A DNA stretch of 21,227 nt from assembly GCA_964369425.1 (NCBI GenBank), contig CAYJGW010000044.1, positions 1 through 21,227 on the forward strand, read 5' to 3'. The position numbers and the translations under genes are program-made. Shown here one piece after another: positions 9,601-15,526 of this stretch. This stretch comes from CAUPWF01 sp964369425 (GTDB lineage Bacteria > Bacillota > Clostridia > Lachnospirales > Lachnospiraceae). The notes under the pieces were generated by a model, which saw only the letters and a list, made by a program, of their open reading frames with translations, searched no databases and was not told the origin of the DNA. The stretch's first letter is position 1; every line of letters begins with the position of its first letter.

Positions 9601-9756
9601 CAGACAAAGTGCCAGATTTCTCTTTCCATTCCATTTTCAAGTGTGGAAGAGTGTGACATGTTGGAGCATGCAAGTCAGCCAGTAGCTGTAGCTGGAAATA
9701 CATTTGAAGTAGAATTTAAGCCATTTGAGATTAAGACATTAAGAGTGAAAATTTAA
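6637..9756 (+). CDS. GH38 alpha-mannosidase
   Basis: This 1039-residue cytoplasmic exo-glycosidase is predicted to release alpha-mannose from imported oligosaccharides. An N-terminal beta domain (about 1-250, with FVNGETFGTTRADW) precedes the catalytic domain. The GH38 zinc motif is NSHLDVAWMW with His263 and Asp265. QSQPILYE, GAMWVEPDTNLSSGESLIRQ and WLPDTFGYTAALPQI follow, the last holding the candidate nucleophile Asp375. FGYGDGGGG and NQFHDILPGSSI are further GH38 blocks, and the C-terminal third is the beta-rich GH38 tail. There is no signal peptide. The length is normal for the bacterial family. GH38 enzymes retain configuration and use a divalent metal. Linkage preference cannot be read from sequence. 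The gene lies 11 nt after the permease gene, within the same operon. Confidence 0.95.
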   Translation: MKSEWTESLKHIENALMRDFYHPLGQIAFEGFVTDQELRIEEAMKMPRQEIIEGEKWGEPWKYAWVFSKINLSKEAKGERIIMNLELGGEATLFVNGETFGTTRADWIARKHHYYVDQTLTECAKDSESYEVVCEVYGGHPMPRQQVGSCSTGPVFPEEESKIMEYKTATMGNNSYGIWHEEAYQLWLDIMVLREIMECGDQQSFRVEAIEQGIKRLIVAIDMEQPFDKRREIYNEMRTLLKPLMEAKNGSSAATFEAVANSHLDVAWMWDLAVTRRKTARTFAAQIRLLDEYPEMVFIQSQPILYEMCREHYPDVFEKIKEKVKSGQWIIDGAMWVEPDTNLSSGESLIRQFLYGKKYFKEVFDVDSRLCWLPDTFGYTAALPQIIKGCDVDYLTTQKIYWTYNDSERFPYHGFAWQGMDGSRINSYVHMQYESHVNPATIMKHWSNRMEKDGTGKFFLPFGYGDGGGGPTRDDVEQIRRTRDLEGTPKLNYTTPYQFMSNLEETSDVFERNVFNGELYFACHRGTYTTQANVKRDNRKTEIAMHETELWSALASWINKRPYDGEQIEASWKGVLLNQFHDILPGSSISKVYEDADKLYQEIYCDTDSLIQSALESFVESGEGYTYFNGTSFDREEYVLLPEEFANGARYLDGEEIPHCKTDEGLLGRVAVPAYGHVSLVPTESKTTEKQVLITALDNGGYKLENNRLIARIESNGTLSQVLSKTSNQSYIAGVGNQFHMYRDVPRKFDGWDIDVMTEQCEVEISDADVIIQQIMDSELEVALQVNRTIGDSKIQQIISLKADEEKIDFDTTIDWKELHKLLKVSFDTGIRADEAKNQIQFGFIERPTHRTRDCDADRFEVCNHFYTAIHDAYHGAAILNESKYGVSMLNDTLSLTLLKTGAHPEFRTDNHVHHFSYSYTFWNTPWSKSPVVKAAYAYNYPLQLQKGVTRTESYFKTSKDNIILETVKLAEDGSGDLILRYYEAKQGQTKCQISLSIPFSSVEECDMLEHASQPVAVAGNTFEVEFKPFEIKTLRVKI

Positions 9757-9777
9757 TAAAATAGGAGATTAGCAAAA

Positions 9778-12171
9778 ATGAGTGATACAATAGAAATTCG
9801 TGTACAAGGACAAGATATGGATGAAACAGTGGATATCATTCAAAGAGATAAGATGAAGATGTACTATGAGTATACAGAAGATTACTTTCAAAAAGGAAAG
9901 CATTACAACTTAATCAGTTATAAGTTTGATAAAGTAACATCCTACAAAGTGATAGACAATGTATTACACTTAGACATGATAGGGGAAAAAATCTATAATA
10001 CGCAAGTAGACTGCGATGGAGAGTTAAGACCAGTTATTGATGAGAAGCGAGAAAAAGAATTTTTTAACTGTTGGGTAAAAGTAGAAGTGTATGAAGGGAA
10101 TATCTTCCGTTTGTTAGCAGGGATGGATGGTAGAGAAGCAAGCCACGATACCGTAATGCTAGAGGGGGCAACTCCTTTAGTTCCAGCACAGTTTGAAGTG
10201 AAAGAAGTAGACGATAATATCGTAATTATCTTGCCAGAATGCTGTGGAATCATTCAAAAAGAAAGCTTTGAGTTCTCCATACTAGACAAAGAGAAAAATG
10301 TCATCTATAGACAGGAGAATAACGATAAAGTGCTTTATTTTACACATGAGAGCTTCCCGCTTGGATTTGTGGAAAATACAGAACTAGGAAAAAAAGCGGC
10401 AGTTTGCTCTAGTAGAATGGAGTTTGATGAGAACTTCTTCGGATTTGGAGAACAGTATTCACCAGTTAATAAAAAAATGCAAGAAGTGGATATTTTTATT
10501 ACCGATCCACTATCTGTTGGTTCGCCAAGAACCTACTTATCACTTCCATTTTATTGGAGTACAAGAGGGTATGGAATGTATGTAAATACTCATTATAGAA
10601 GCAAATTCTTTATGGGAAATCGCTCCAATAGAAGTACAAGTTGTCACATCTATGGAGATGACATCATCGATATCTTTTACATTTATGGAAAAGAGCCAAA
10701 AGATATATTAAGAGGTTACACAGATATCACAGGAAAGAGCCCGGATGTACCAAAGTGGTCTTACGGACTATGGATGAGCAGATGCTCATATAAAACACAA
10801 GAAGAGGTAATGGAAGTAGCTAATAAACTAAGAGAACACAGAATACCTTGTGATGTCATCAACATTGATACTGATTGGTTTGAAATTGCATGGGCATGTG
10901 ATTGGAAGTTTGGGAAGCATAACTTCCCAGAGCCAGAGAAGATGATGAAAGAACTAGACGAGATGGGACTGAAAGTGTCACTTTGGCAAAAACCATACAT
11001 CACAATTGAGCATTTACCAGAATTAACAGCCTTTATGGAAGAGAAAGGGTGGATGCCAAAGAATAAAGAAGGAGAGATATCAAGAGGAAACCCTGTCATT
11101 GACTTATCTAACCCTGAGTGTTACGACTGGTTCAAAGATCAATTAAAAGAATTGATGAGAATTGGAGCAACCGTAATTAAGACAGACATGGGAGAGGGTG
11201 CACCAGTTGAAGGAATCTACCAGAACTATTCCGGTGAGGAGATTCGAAACATCTATACCTATTTATATTCAAAAGCTGCATACGAAGCAACTATAGAGAT
11301 GCAAGGAGAAGGATTACTTTGGGGAAGATCAAGCTATGCAGGAGGACAAAAATACCCACTCCATTGGGCAGGAGATCCATTTACAGACTTTGATGGATTG
11401 CGTTACTCCATTAGAAGTGGATTATCAATGGGACTTTCTGGGTTTACCTATTGGAGCCATGATATTGGAGGGTTTCTTGGAAGACCGACAAAGGAAGTAT
11501 ATGTAAGATGGGCACAAGCAGGATTCTTTTGCTCTCATGCAAGATGCCATGGAGTAGGAAATCCAAGAGAACCATGGAGTTTTGGTGAGGAGATTGAGGA
11601 TATCTTTAGAAGATATGATGAACTGAGATATCAATTAATTCCATATATCTACTCACAAGGGCATACCCTTGCAAAACAAGGATTGCCAATTATGGCACAC
11701 TTGATACTGAGTAATCCAAAAGATAGAAACTGTATCAATATAGATGATCAGTGGATGTTTGGAGAATCCTTCCTAGTCGCACCAGTATTATCAGAGAAAA
11801 ACAGTAGAGAGGTGTACTTCCCAGAAGGTGGATGGTATGACTACTGGACGAATGAATACATCGAAGGTGGAAGATTTGTACAAGTAGAAGCGCCATTAGA
11901 TGTGTTACCACTGTATGTAAAAGCTGGAAGTATTGTACCAATGGGACCTGTAGTTTCTCATATTACATCAGAAAAAGATGAAAATCTTACCATTCGAGTG
12001 TATGCAAAGAAAGAGGGAGAATCCCAGTTTACTTACTACAACGGACAAGAGTATACAATTAAAGCATGTTTTGATGGAGAAGGGGTAAATGTAGAATATG
12101 CAGGAGTTGCTACGGTAAAAAATATTGAGATAATAAGCTTCGATGGTAAGATTCAAAAATATGAAAAATAG
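9778..12171 (+). CDS. GH31 alpha-glycosidase, YicI-like (alpha-xylosidase or alpha-glucosidase)
   Basis: This 797-residue cytoplasmic retaining alpha-glycosidase would remove a second terminal alpha-linked sugar from the imported substrate. The N-terminal beta-sandwich spans about 1-300, and ENFFGFGEQYSPVNKK marks entry to the barrel. The nucleophile motif is IKTDMGE with Asp470, which resembles KTDFGE of the YicI alpha-xylosidase branch more than the DMNE of maltase types. The acid/base candidate is Asp533 in HWAGDP, followed by SGLSMGLSGFTYWSHDIGGF. The C-terminus has FFCSHARCHGVGNPREPW and distal beta domains. From memory the match to YicI runs through the barrel, but subfamily and specificity (xylose, glucose, galactose) need phylogeny. 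An AGGAG-type ribosome binding site precedes ATG 9778. It follows the GH38 gene by 21 nt. Confidence 0.92.
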   Translation: MSDTIEIRVQGQDMDETVDIIQRDKMKMYYEYTEDYFQKGKHYNLISYKFDKVTSYKVIDNVLHLDMIGEKIYNTQVDCDGELRPVIDEKREKEFFNCWVKVEVYEGNIFRLLAGMDGREASHDTVMLEGATPLVPAQFEVKEVDDNIVIILPECCGIIQKESFEFSILDKEKNVIYRQENNDKVLYFTHESFPLGFVENTELGKKAAVCSSRMEFDENFFGFGEQYSPVNKKMQEVDIFITDPLSVGSPRTYLSLPFYWSTRGYGMYVNTHYRSKFFMGNRSNRSTSCHIYGDDIIDIFYIYGKEPKDILRGYTDITGKSPDVPKWSYGLWMSRCSYKTQEEVMEVANKLREHRIPCDVINIDTDWFEIAWACDWKFGKHNFPEPEKMMKELDEMGLKVSLWQKPYITIEHLPELTAFMEEKGWMPKNKEGEISRGNPVIDLSNPECYDWFKDQLKELMRIGATVIKTDMGEGAPVEGIYQNYSGEEIRNIYTYLYSKAAYEATIEMQGEGLLWGRSSYAGGQKYPLHWAGDPFTDFDGLRYSIRSGLSMGLSGFTYWSHDIGGFLGRPTKEVYVRWAQAGFFCSHARCHGVGNPREPWSFGEEIEDIFRRYDELRYQLIPYIYSQGHTLAKQGLPIMAHLILSNPKDRNCINIDDQWMFGESFLVAPVLSEKNSREVYFPEGGWYDYWTNEYIEGGRFVQVEAPLDVLPLYVKAGSIVPMGPVVSHITSEKDENLTIRVYAKKEGESQFTYYNGQEYTIKACFDGEGVNVEYAGVATVKNIEIISFDGKIQKYEK

Positions 12172-12184
12172 TAAGGAGAGAGCG

Positions 12185-13264
12185 ATGAGTGGAATGACTT
12201 CAAAGACTAGAATATTAAATGCTTTGACAGGAAAAGAAGTAGATAGGATGCCTTGGAGTCCTTTTTTGGCATATTTTTGGGAGTACCAACCAAAAGAGAT
12301 TCAAGAAATTGGACAAATAAAATATATGCAAGAGATTGGTGCGGATCCACTGCGCAGAGGATCTCACGAGATTTCAAGACCAATCTATAAGAATTGTGAA
12401 GTGACAGAAAAAATAGCAGGGGATAAAAAGATAGTTCGATATGAGACGAAACATGGAAGTCTTGAACTTGGGTATACTTATTCACCAGATGGAGATACAT
12501 GGTTTTTAATTGACCATCCTGTAAAAGAAGAGGAAGATTATAAACTTTTGCAATATATTTATGAGAATATTGAATTGGAAGAGCGAATTAAGGAATTCGA
12601 CCAAGCAAATTATGAGTTAGGAGAAAATGGATTATACCTTCCTCTTGTAGGGGTGAACCATAAGACTGCTTTCCAAACGTTATTAGAAACATGGAGTGGA
12701 ACGGAAGAATTATCCTATGCACTGTTTGATTTTCCGGAAGTTGTAGAAGAGTGCCTGGAAGTAATGAGAGAGAAGAATAGGTTAAATGCTCAAATAGCGG
12801 CAAAATCTAGCGCAGAAGGAGTACTTTTCTTTGAAGATAGTTCAACTACTAATATAAGTCCAGATATGTTTGCAAAGTATACCATTCCTGAAATCAATGC
12901 ATGGGGTGATATTATGCACAAAGAGAATAAGTTGTTGGTGCATCACGCATGTGGACACTTAAAGCATATCATGGAGATGATTGGAGAAAGCAAAATAGAT
13001 GTACTAGAATCATTAAGCCCACCTCCAACTGGGAATATTGAGTTAGTAGATGCAAGAAAAATCCTACCAGAGCATATCGCAATCATCGGTGGAATCGAGC
13101 CAGTGAACTTGTTAGACAAGACATTGGAAGAGTTGGAACCTTACGTAGAGAAGATTATTCGGGATATGAAAGGTACTAGATATGTACTAGCAAATAGTGA
13201 CAGTTGCCCACCAGGAGTAACAGAGGAAAAATTCAGATTAATTAGTCAATTAGTTAGAAAATAA
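12185..13264 (+). CDS. Uroporphyrinogen-decarboxylase-fold protein, MtaA/CmuA methyltransferase-like
   Basis: This 359-residue soluble protein has the URO-D (TIM-barrel) fold. It opens TSKTRILNALTGKEVDRMPW, the usual start of the methyltransferase branch. It lacks the RQAGRYLPEY block of true HemE decarboxylase, so a haem role is unlikely. It keeps a H-x-C...C pattern, His254 and Cys256 in HHACGH and Cys341 in SDSCPPGV, matching the zinc site of MtaA, MtbA and CmuA, which activates a thiol for methyl transfer. No corrinoid protein or reductive activator is encoded nearby. ATG 12185 follows AAGGAG by six bases; in-frame ATGs at 12143 and 12161 lie within the GH31 gene. As the last gene before a terminator in a mannoside operon, it may demethylate or modify an O-methyl sugar. 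That role is a hypothesis; the family assignment is firm. Confidence 0.85.
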   Translation: MSGMTSKTRILNALTGKEVDRMPWSPFLAYFWEYQPKEIQEIGQIKYMQEIGADPLRRGSHEISRPIYKNCEVTEKIAGDKKIVRYETKHGSLELGYTYSPDGDTWFLIDHPVKEEEDYKLLQYIYENIELEERIKEFDQANYELGENGLYLPLVGVNHKTAFQTLLETWSGTEELSYALFDFPEVVEECLEVMREKNRLNAQIAAKSSAEGVLFFEDSSTTNISPDMFAKYTIPEINAWGDIMHKENKLLVHHACGHLKHIMEMIGESKIDVLESLSPPPTGNIELVDARKILPEHIAIIGGIEPVNLLDKTLEELEPYVEKIIRDMKGTRYVLANSDSCPPGVTEEKFRLISQLVRK

Positions 13265-13278
13265 ATGTAAAATATGAT

Positions 13279-13311
13279 AAACTAGGTGAAAGGTGTTTTC
13301 ACCTAGTTTTT
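13279..13311 (+). terminator. Rho-independent terminator after the URO-D-type gene
   Basis: A 13-bp stem pairs 13279-13291 with 13297-13309 (core CTAGGTGAAA/TTTCACCTAG) around a five-base loop, ending in a T-rich tract to 13311. It closes the importer/hydrolase operon. As only 20 nt separate it from manA and no clear promoter lies between, some read-through into manA is likely. Confidence 0.85.
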
Positions 13312-13331
13312 ATATAATAGGAGTAAACAAT

Positions 13332-14273
13332 ATGTCAATTATAAAGTTAAAACCAGCATTCAAAGATTATCTTTGGGGTGGTACAAGATTAAAAAATATC
13401 TATGGGAAAGAGTCTTCATTAAAAATTGTTGCAGAATCATGGGAACTATCTTGCCATAAAGATGGACAATGCATCATAGCTGAAGGAGTATATGAAGGAA
13501 AGACACTACAAGAATATATCAAAGAGGCAGGAAAAGAAGTGCTAGGAAAAAACTGCGAAAGATTCGAAGAATTTCCGATTTTGATTAAACTAATTGATGC
13601 AAAGAATCCTCTTTCTATACAAGTGCATCCAGATGATAACTATGCATTGAAGAATGAAGGACAATATGGAAAGACGGAAGTATGGTACGTAGCAGACTGT
13701 GAAGAAGGTGCATCTTTGTACTACGGATTTAAGGAAGAGATAGGTGAGCAAGAGTTTCAAGAAAGAATCAGCAATGGAACACTGACAGACGTTCTTTATA
13801 AAGCAACAGTTCAAAAAGGCGATGTGTTTTTTATAGAACCAGGAACTATTCATGCAATAGGGGCAGATATTGTAATTGCAGAGATTCAACAATCCTCAAA
13901 TGTAACATATAGAGTCTATGATTATGGAAGAAAAGATCAAGATGGAAATGAGAGAGAGTTACATGTGGATAAGGCGTTAGATGTGACGTCCCTAAAAGCA
14001 GCTAATAATTATCAAGAAAGAGAGAATAATATTGCAAAGTGTGAATATTTTTCAGTAGATAAAATTTCGTTAAAAGAAGAAGCTTATTCAGAGGAAAATA
14101 AGGATTCCTTTGTAGCAGTGCTCGTTTTAGAAGGAAAATGTGAAATCAAAGCGGATTCAAATACAGTAACAGCAATTAAAGGCGAAACCCTATTTATCGA
14201 TGCAGGACAACCATATACAATCACTGGAACAGTGGAGTGCTTGTTGACTACGGTGCCAAAGGAGGGGGAATAG
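13332..14273 (+). CDS. manA: Mannose-6-phosphate isomerase, class I
   Basis: This 313-residue enzyme is a zinc-dependent cytoplasmic isomerase interconverting mannose-6-phosphate and fructose-6-phosphate. The cupin metal site is complete: Gln97 and His99 in QVHPDD, Glu116 in KTEVWY and His174 in GTIHAIG. PAFKDYLWGGTRL at the start and SSNVTYRVYDYGR after the metal site are typical of the short Firmicute ManA group. I chose ATG 13332, preceded by AGGAG; the in-frame ATG 13293 lies inside the terminator stem-loop. The ROK kinase gene begins four bases after its stop, so the pair is probably cotranscribed. Together they would carry GH38-released mannose into glycolysis. Confidence 0.95.
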   Translation: MSIIKLKPAFKDYLWGGTRLKNIYGKESSLKIVAESWELSCHKDGQCIIAEGVYEGKTLQEYIKEAGKEVLGKNCERFEEFPILIKLIDAKNPLSIQVHPDDNYALKNEGQYGKTEVWYVADCEEGASLYYGFKEEIGEQEFQERISNGTLTDVLYKATVQKGDVFFIEPGTIHAIGADIVIAEIQQSSNVTYRVYDYGRKDQDGNERELHVDKALDVTSLKAANNYQERENNIAKCEYFSVDKISLKEEAYSEENKDSFVAVLVLEGKCEIKADSNTVTAIKGETLFIDAGQPYTITGTVECLLTTVPKEGE

Positions 14274-14277
14274 AAGG

Positions 14278-15243
14278 ATGAAGATAGGTATCGACATGGG
14301 AGGCATGAGTGTTAAGATTGGTTTGGTAAATGAAGAGAATCATATTGTAGCAACAAAAGTGATTAAAACCAATTTGGAAGTTTCGCCAGAGGTCTTTATA
14401 GAAGAAATAGCGCAAGGGGTGCAAGCGTTACTAGAAGAACAACAAATAGAGCGGAAAGAATGTAAATGCATTGGAATTGGAAGTCCCGGTACTATTGATG
14501 AAAAAGAAGGGGTTATCATCTATTCCAATAATTTTAATTGGGAGAATGTTCCGATTATAGCAGAATTGAGAAAGCATATTGCGTTGCCGATGAAGATTGC
14601 CAATGATGCAGATGCAGCAGCACTAGGTGAAACGTTAGCAGGGGCTGCAAAGGGATGCAGTAATGCAGTACTCATTACACTAGGAACAGGTGTAGGAGGT
14701 GGTGTGATTATTGACAAGCAAATATTTGCAGGACCCTTAATCGGTGGGAGCGAATTTGGACACACAGTTATTGTCTACAATGGAATTAGCTGCACGTGTG
14801 GAAGAAAAGGCTGCTTAGAAACGTATGCATCAGCATCTGCTCTTTTGCGTATTACCAAAGAAAAGGTCTTTGAAACATCAGAAGGGAAGTTATCTAGTGT
14901 ATATCAGATGTGTAACGGAAAGCAAGAAGAGGTGAATGGAAAAATGCCTTTTGATGCAGCACAAAGCGGTGACTTAATCGGAAAAGAAATAGTAGAAGAA
15001 TATTTAGAATACTTAGCTTGTGGAATAGCGAACGCAATCAATATCTTTCGTCCAGAAAAGGTCATACTTGGAGGTGGAGTTTCAGCACAAGGAGAGAACA
15101 TCAGCAAGCCATTACAAGAAAAGGTAAATCAACTCTGTTTTGCAAAAGACAGAAGCCAGATTGCAGAAATTGTGACATCTAAGCTAGGCAATGATGCAGG
15201 GATAATAGGGGCAGCAAATTTATTTGGAAGGATATTAGAATAA
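14278..15243 (+). CDS. ROK-family sugar kinase (glucokinase/mannokinase type)
   Basis: This 321-residue cytoplasmic ATP-dependent hexose kinase has the N-terminal phosphate-binding motif IGIDMGGMSVKIG, a DxGGT variant. ANDADAAALGE carries the candidate catalytic base Asp110, and LITLGTGVGGGVI follows. The ROK zinc site is present as His162 in EFGH plus Cys172, Cys174 and Cys179 in CTCGRKGC, followed by LETYAS. The C-terminal adenosine loop KVILGGGVS is clear. ROK members phosphorylate glucose, mannose, fructose, allose or N-acetyl sugars, and these motifs do not settle which. Coupling to manA favours mannose or glucose; E. coli allose kinase AlsK is also a ROK protein, which matters because AlsE- and RpiB-type genes lie 3-5 kb downstream. 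Confidence 0.88.
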   Translation: MKIGIDMGGMSVKIGLVNEENHIVATKVIKTNLEVSPEVFIEEIAQGVQALLEEQQIERKECKCIGIGSPGTIDEKEGVIIYSNNFNWENVPIIAELRKHIALPMKIANDADAAALGETLAGAAKGCSNAVLITLGTGVGGGVIIDKQIFAGPLIGGSEFGHTVIVYNGISCTCGRKGCLETYASASALLRITKEKVFETSEGKLSSVYQMCNGKQEEVNGKMPFDAAQSGDLIGKEIVEEYLEYLACGIANAINIFRPEKVILGGGVSAQGENISKPLQEKVNQLCFAKDRSQIAEIVTSKLGNDAGIIGAANLFGRILE

Positions 15244-15308
15244 CAGAGTTGAGTGAAGAGAATAATAGGATGACAACATGGCGGTTCTTGCCATAAAATA
15301 AATATGAT

Positions 15309-15347
15309 AGGTCTGGGAATTTTTAAGAGTTCCCAGACCTTTTTTTT
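15309..15347 (+). terminator. Rho-independent terminator after the ROK kinase
   Basis: A perfect 11-bp stem pairs 15309-15319 with 15330-15340 (core GGTCTGGGAA/TTCCCAGACC) around a ten-base loop, followed by a run of seven further T residues. It cleanly separates the manA-kinase transcript from the PTS operon. A weaker 5-bp hairpin (ATGGC/GCCAT) lies just upstream near 15277-15293. Confidence 0.9.
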
Positions 15348-15409
15348 GTGTGTGAATTTCAGAAAGTTGAGATAATATAAAAAAGTTGCACAAAAGGGAG
15401 GTGACAAAA

Positions 15410-15490
15410 TTGTTTATTACTAACAAAATGGGAAGAAGTTATAGAAAACTATTGACTAATTGGTTGAATGAAAATATAATGAACATATGA
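15410..15490 (+). CDS. Possible 26-residue small ORF ahead of the PTS operon
   Basis: A TTG codon at 15410 is preceded by AGGGAGGTGA (15395-15404), nearly a full complement to the 16S 3' end, at ideal spacing. It opens a 26-codon frame (start MFITNKMGRSYRKLLTNW, end NIMNI) that stops at TGA 15488-15490. The frame runs through the PTS promoter at 15452-15480, so it would be translated only from a transcript starting further upstream, and no convincing promoter lies there. It may be a tiny peptide, a leader peptide or the decayed start of a lost gene such as a regulator. I recognise no family, and chance is possible; the ribosome binding site is the only strong evidence. Confidence 0.3.
   Translation: MFITNKMGRSYRKLLTNWLNENIMNI
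15452..15480 (+). promoter_or_regulatory. Consensus vegetative promoter of the PTS operon
   Basis: TTGACT (15452-15457) and TATAAT (15475-15480) are separated by exactly 17 bases, a near-ideal housekeeping sigma promoter. Transcription should begin near 15487, directly on the cre-like site and about 40 nt before the EIIBC start. So strong a core promoter is expected to be controlled by repression, not activation. Confidence 0.85.
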
Positions 15491-15501
15491 AAGCGTGTAC
15501 A
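15488..15501 (+). promoter_or_regulatory. cre-like CcpA operator at the PTS start site
   Basis: TGAAAGCGTGTACA agrees with the Gram-positive cre consensus TGWAARCGYTWNCW at 13 of 14 positions; only the tenth base differs (G for T). It lies at about +2 to +15 from the predicted transcription start, where bound CcpA would block initiation or early elongation. The operon is therefore probably shut off when a preferred sugar such as glucose is present. The local LacI-family regulator could also bind here, because LacI-family operators share the central CG. Confidence 0.75.
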
Positions 15502-15526
15502 TGAGTGCAAAGAAAAGGAGATGCGA

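Noticed and set aside
12143..12184. Upstream start codons for the URO-D-type gene
   Set aside because: They fall inside the GH31 coding region without a ribosome binding site, whereas AAGGAG precedes ATG 12185.
12185..13264. Haem-pathway uroporphyrinogen decarboxylase (HemE)
   Set aside because: The N-terminal RQAGRY substrate-binding block is missing, a zinc-type H-x-C...C pattern is present, and no haem gene is nearby.
13293..13331. N-terminal extension of ManA from ATG 13293
   Set aside because: This ATG sits in the terminator hairpin; ManA homologues start at the MSIIKLKPAF position, where AGGAG is well spaced.
15348..15526. LicT/SacT-type ribonucleic antiterminator in the PTS leader
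   Set aside because: The strong terminator at 15309-15347 lies before the PTS promoter, the mapped leader is only about 40 nt, and no RAT-like sequence is visible.
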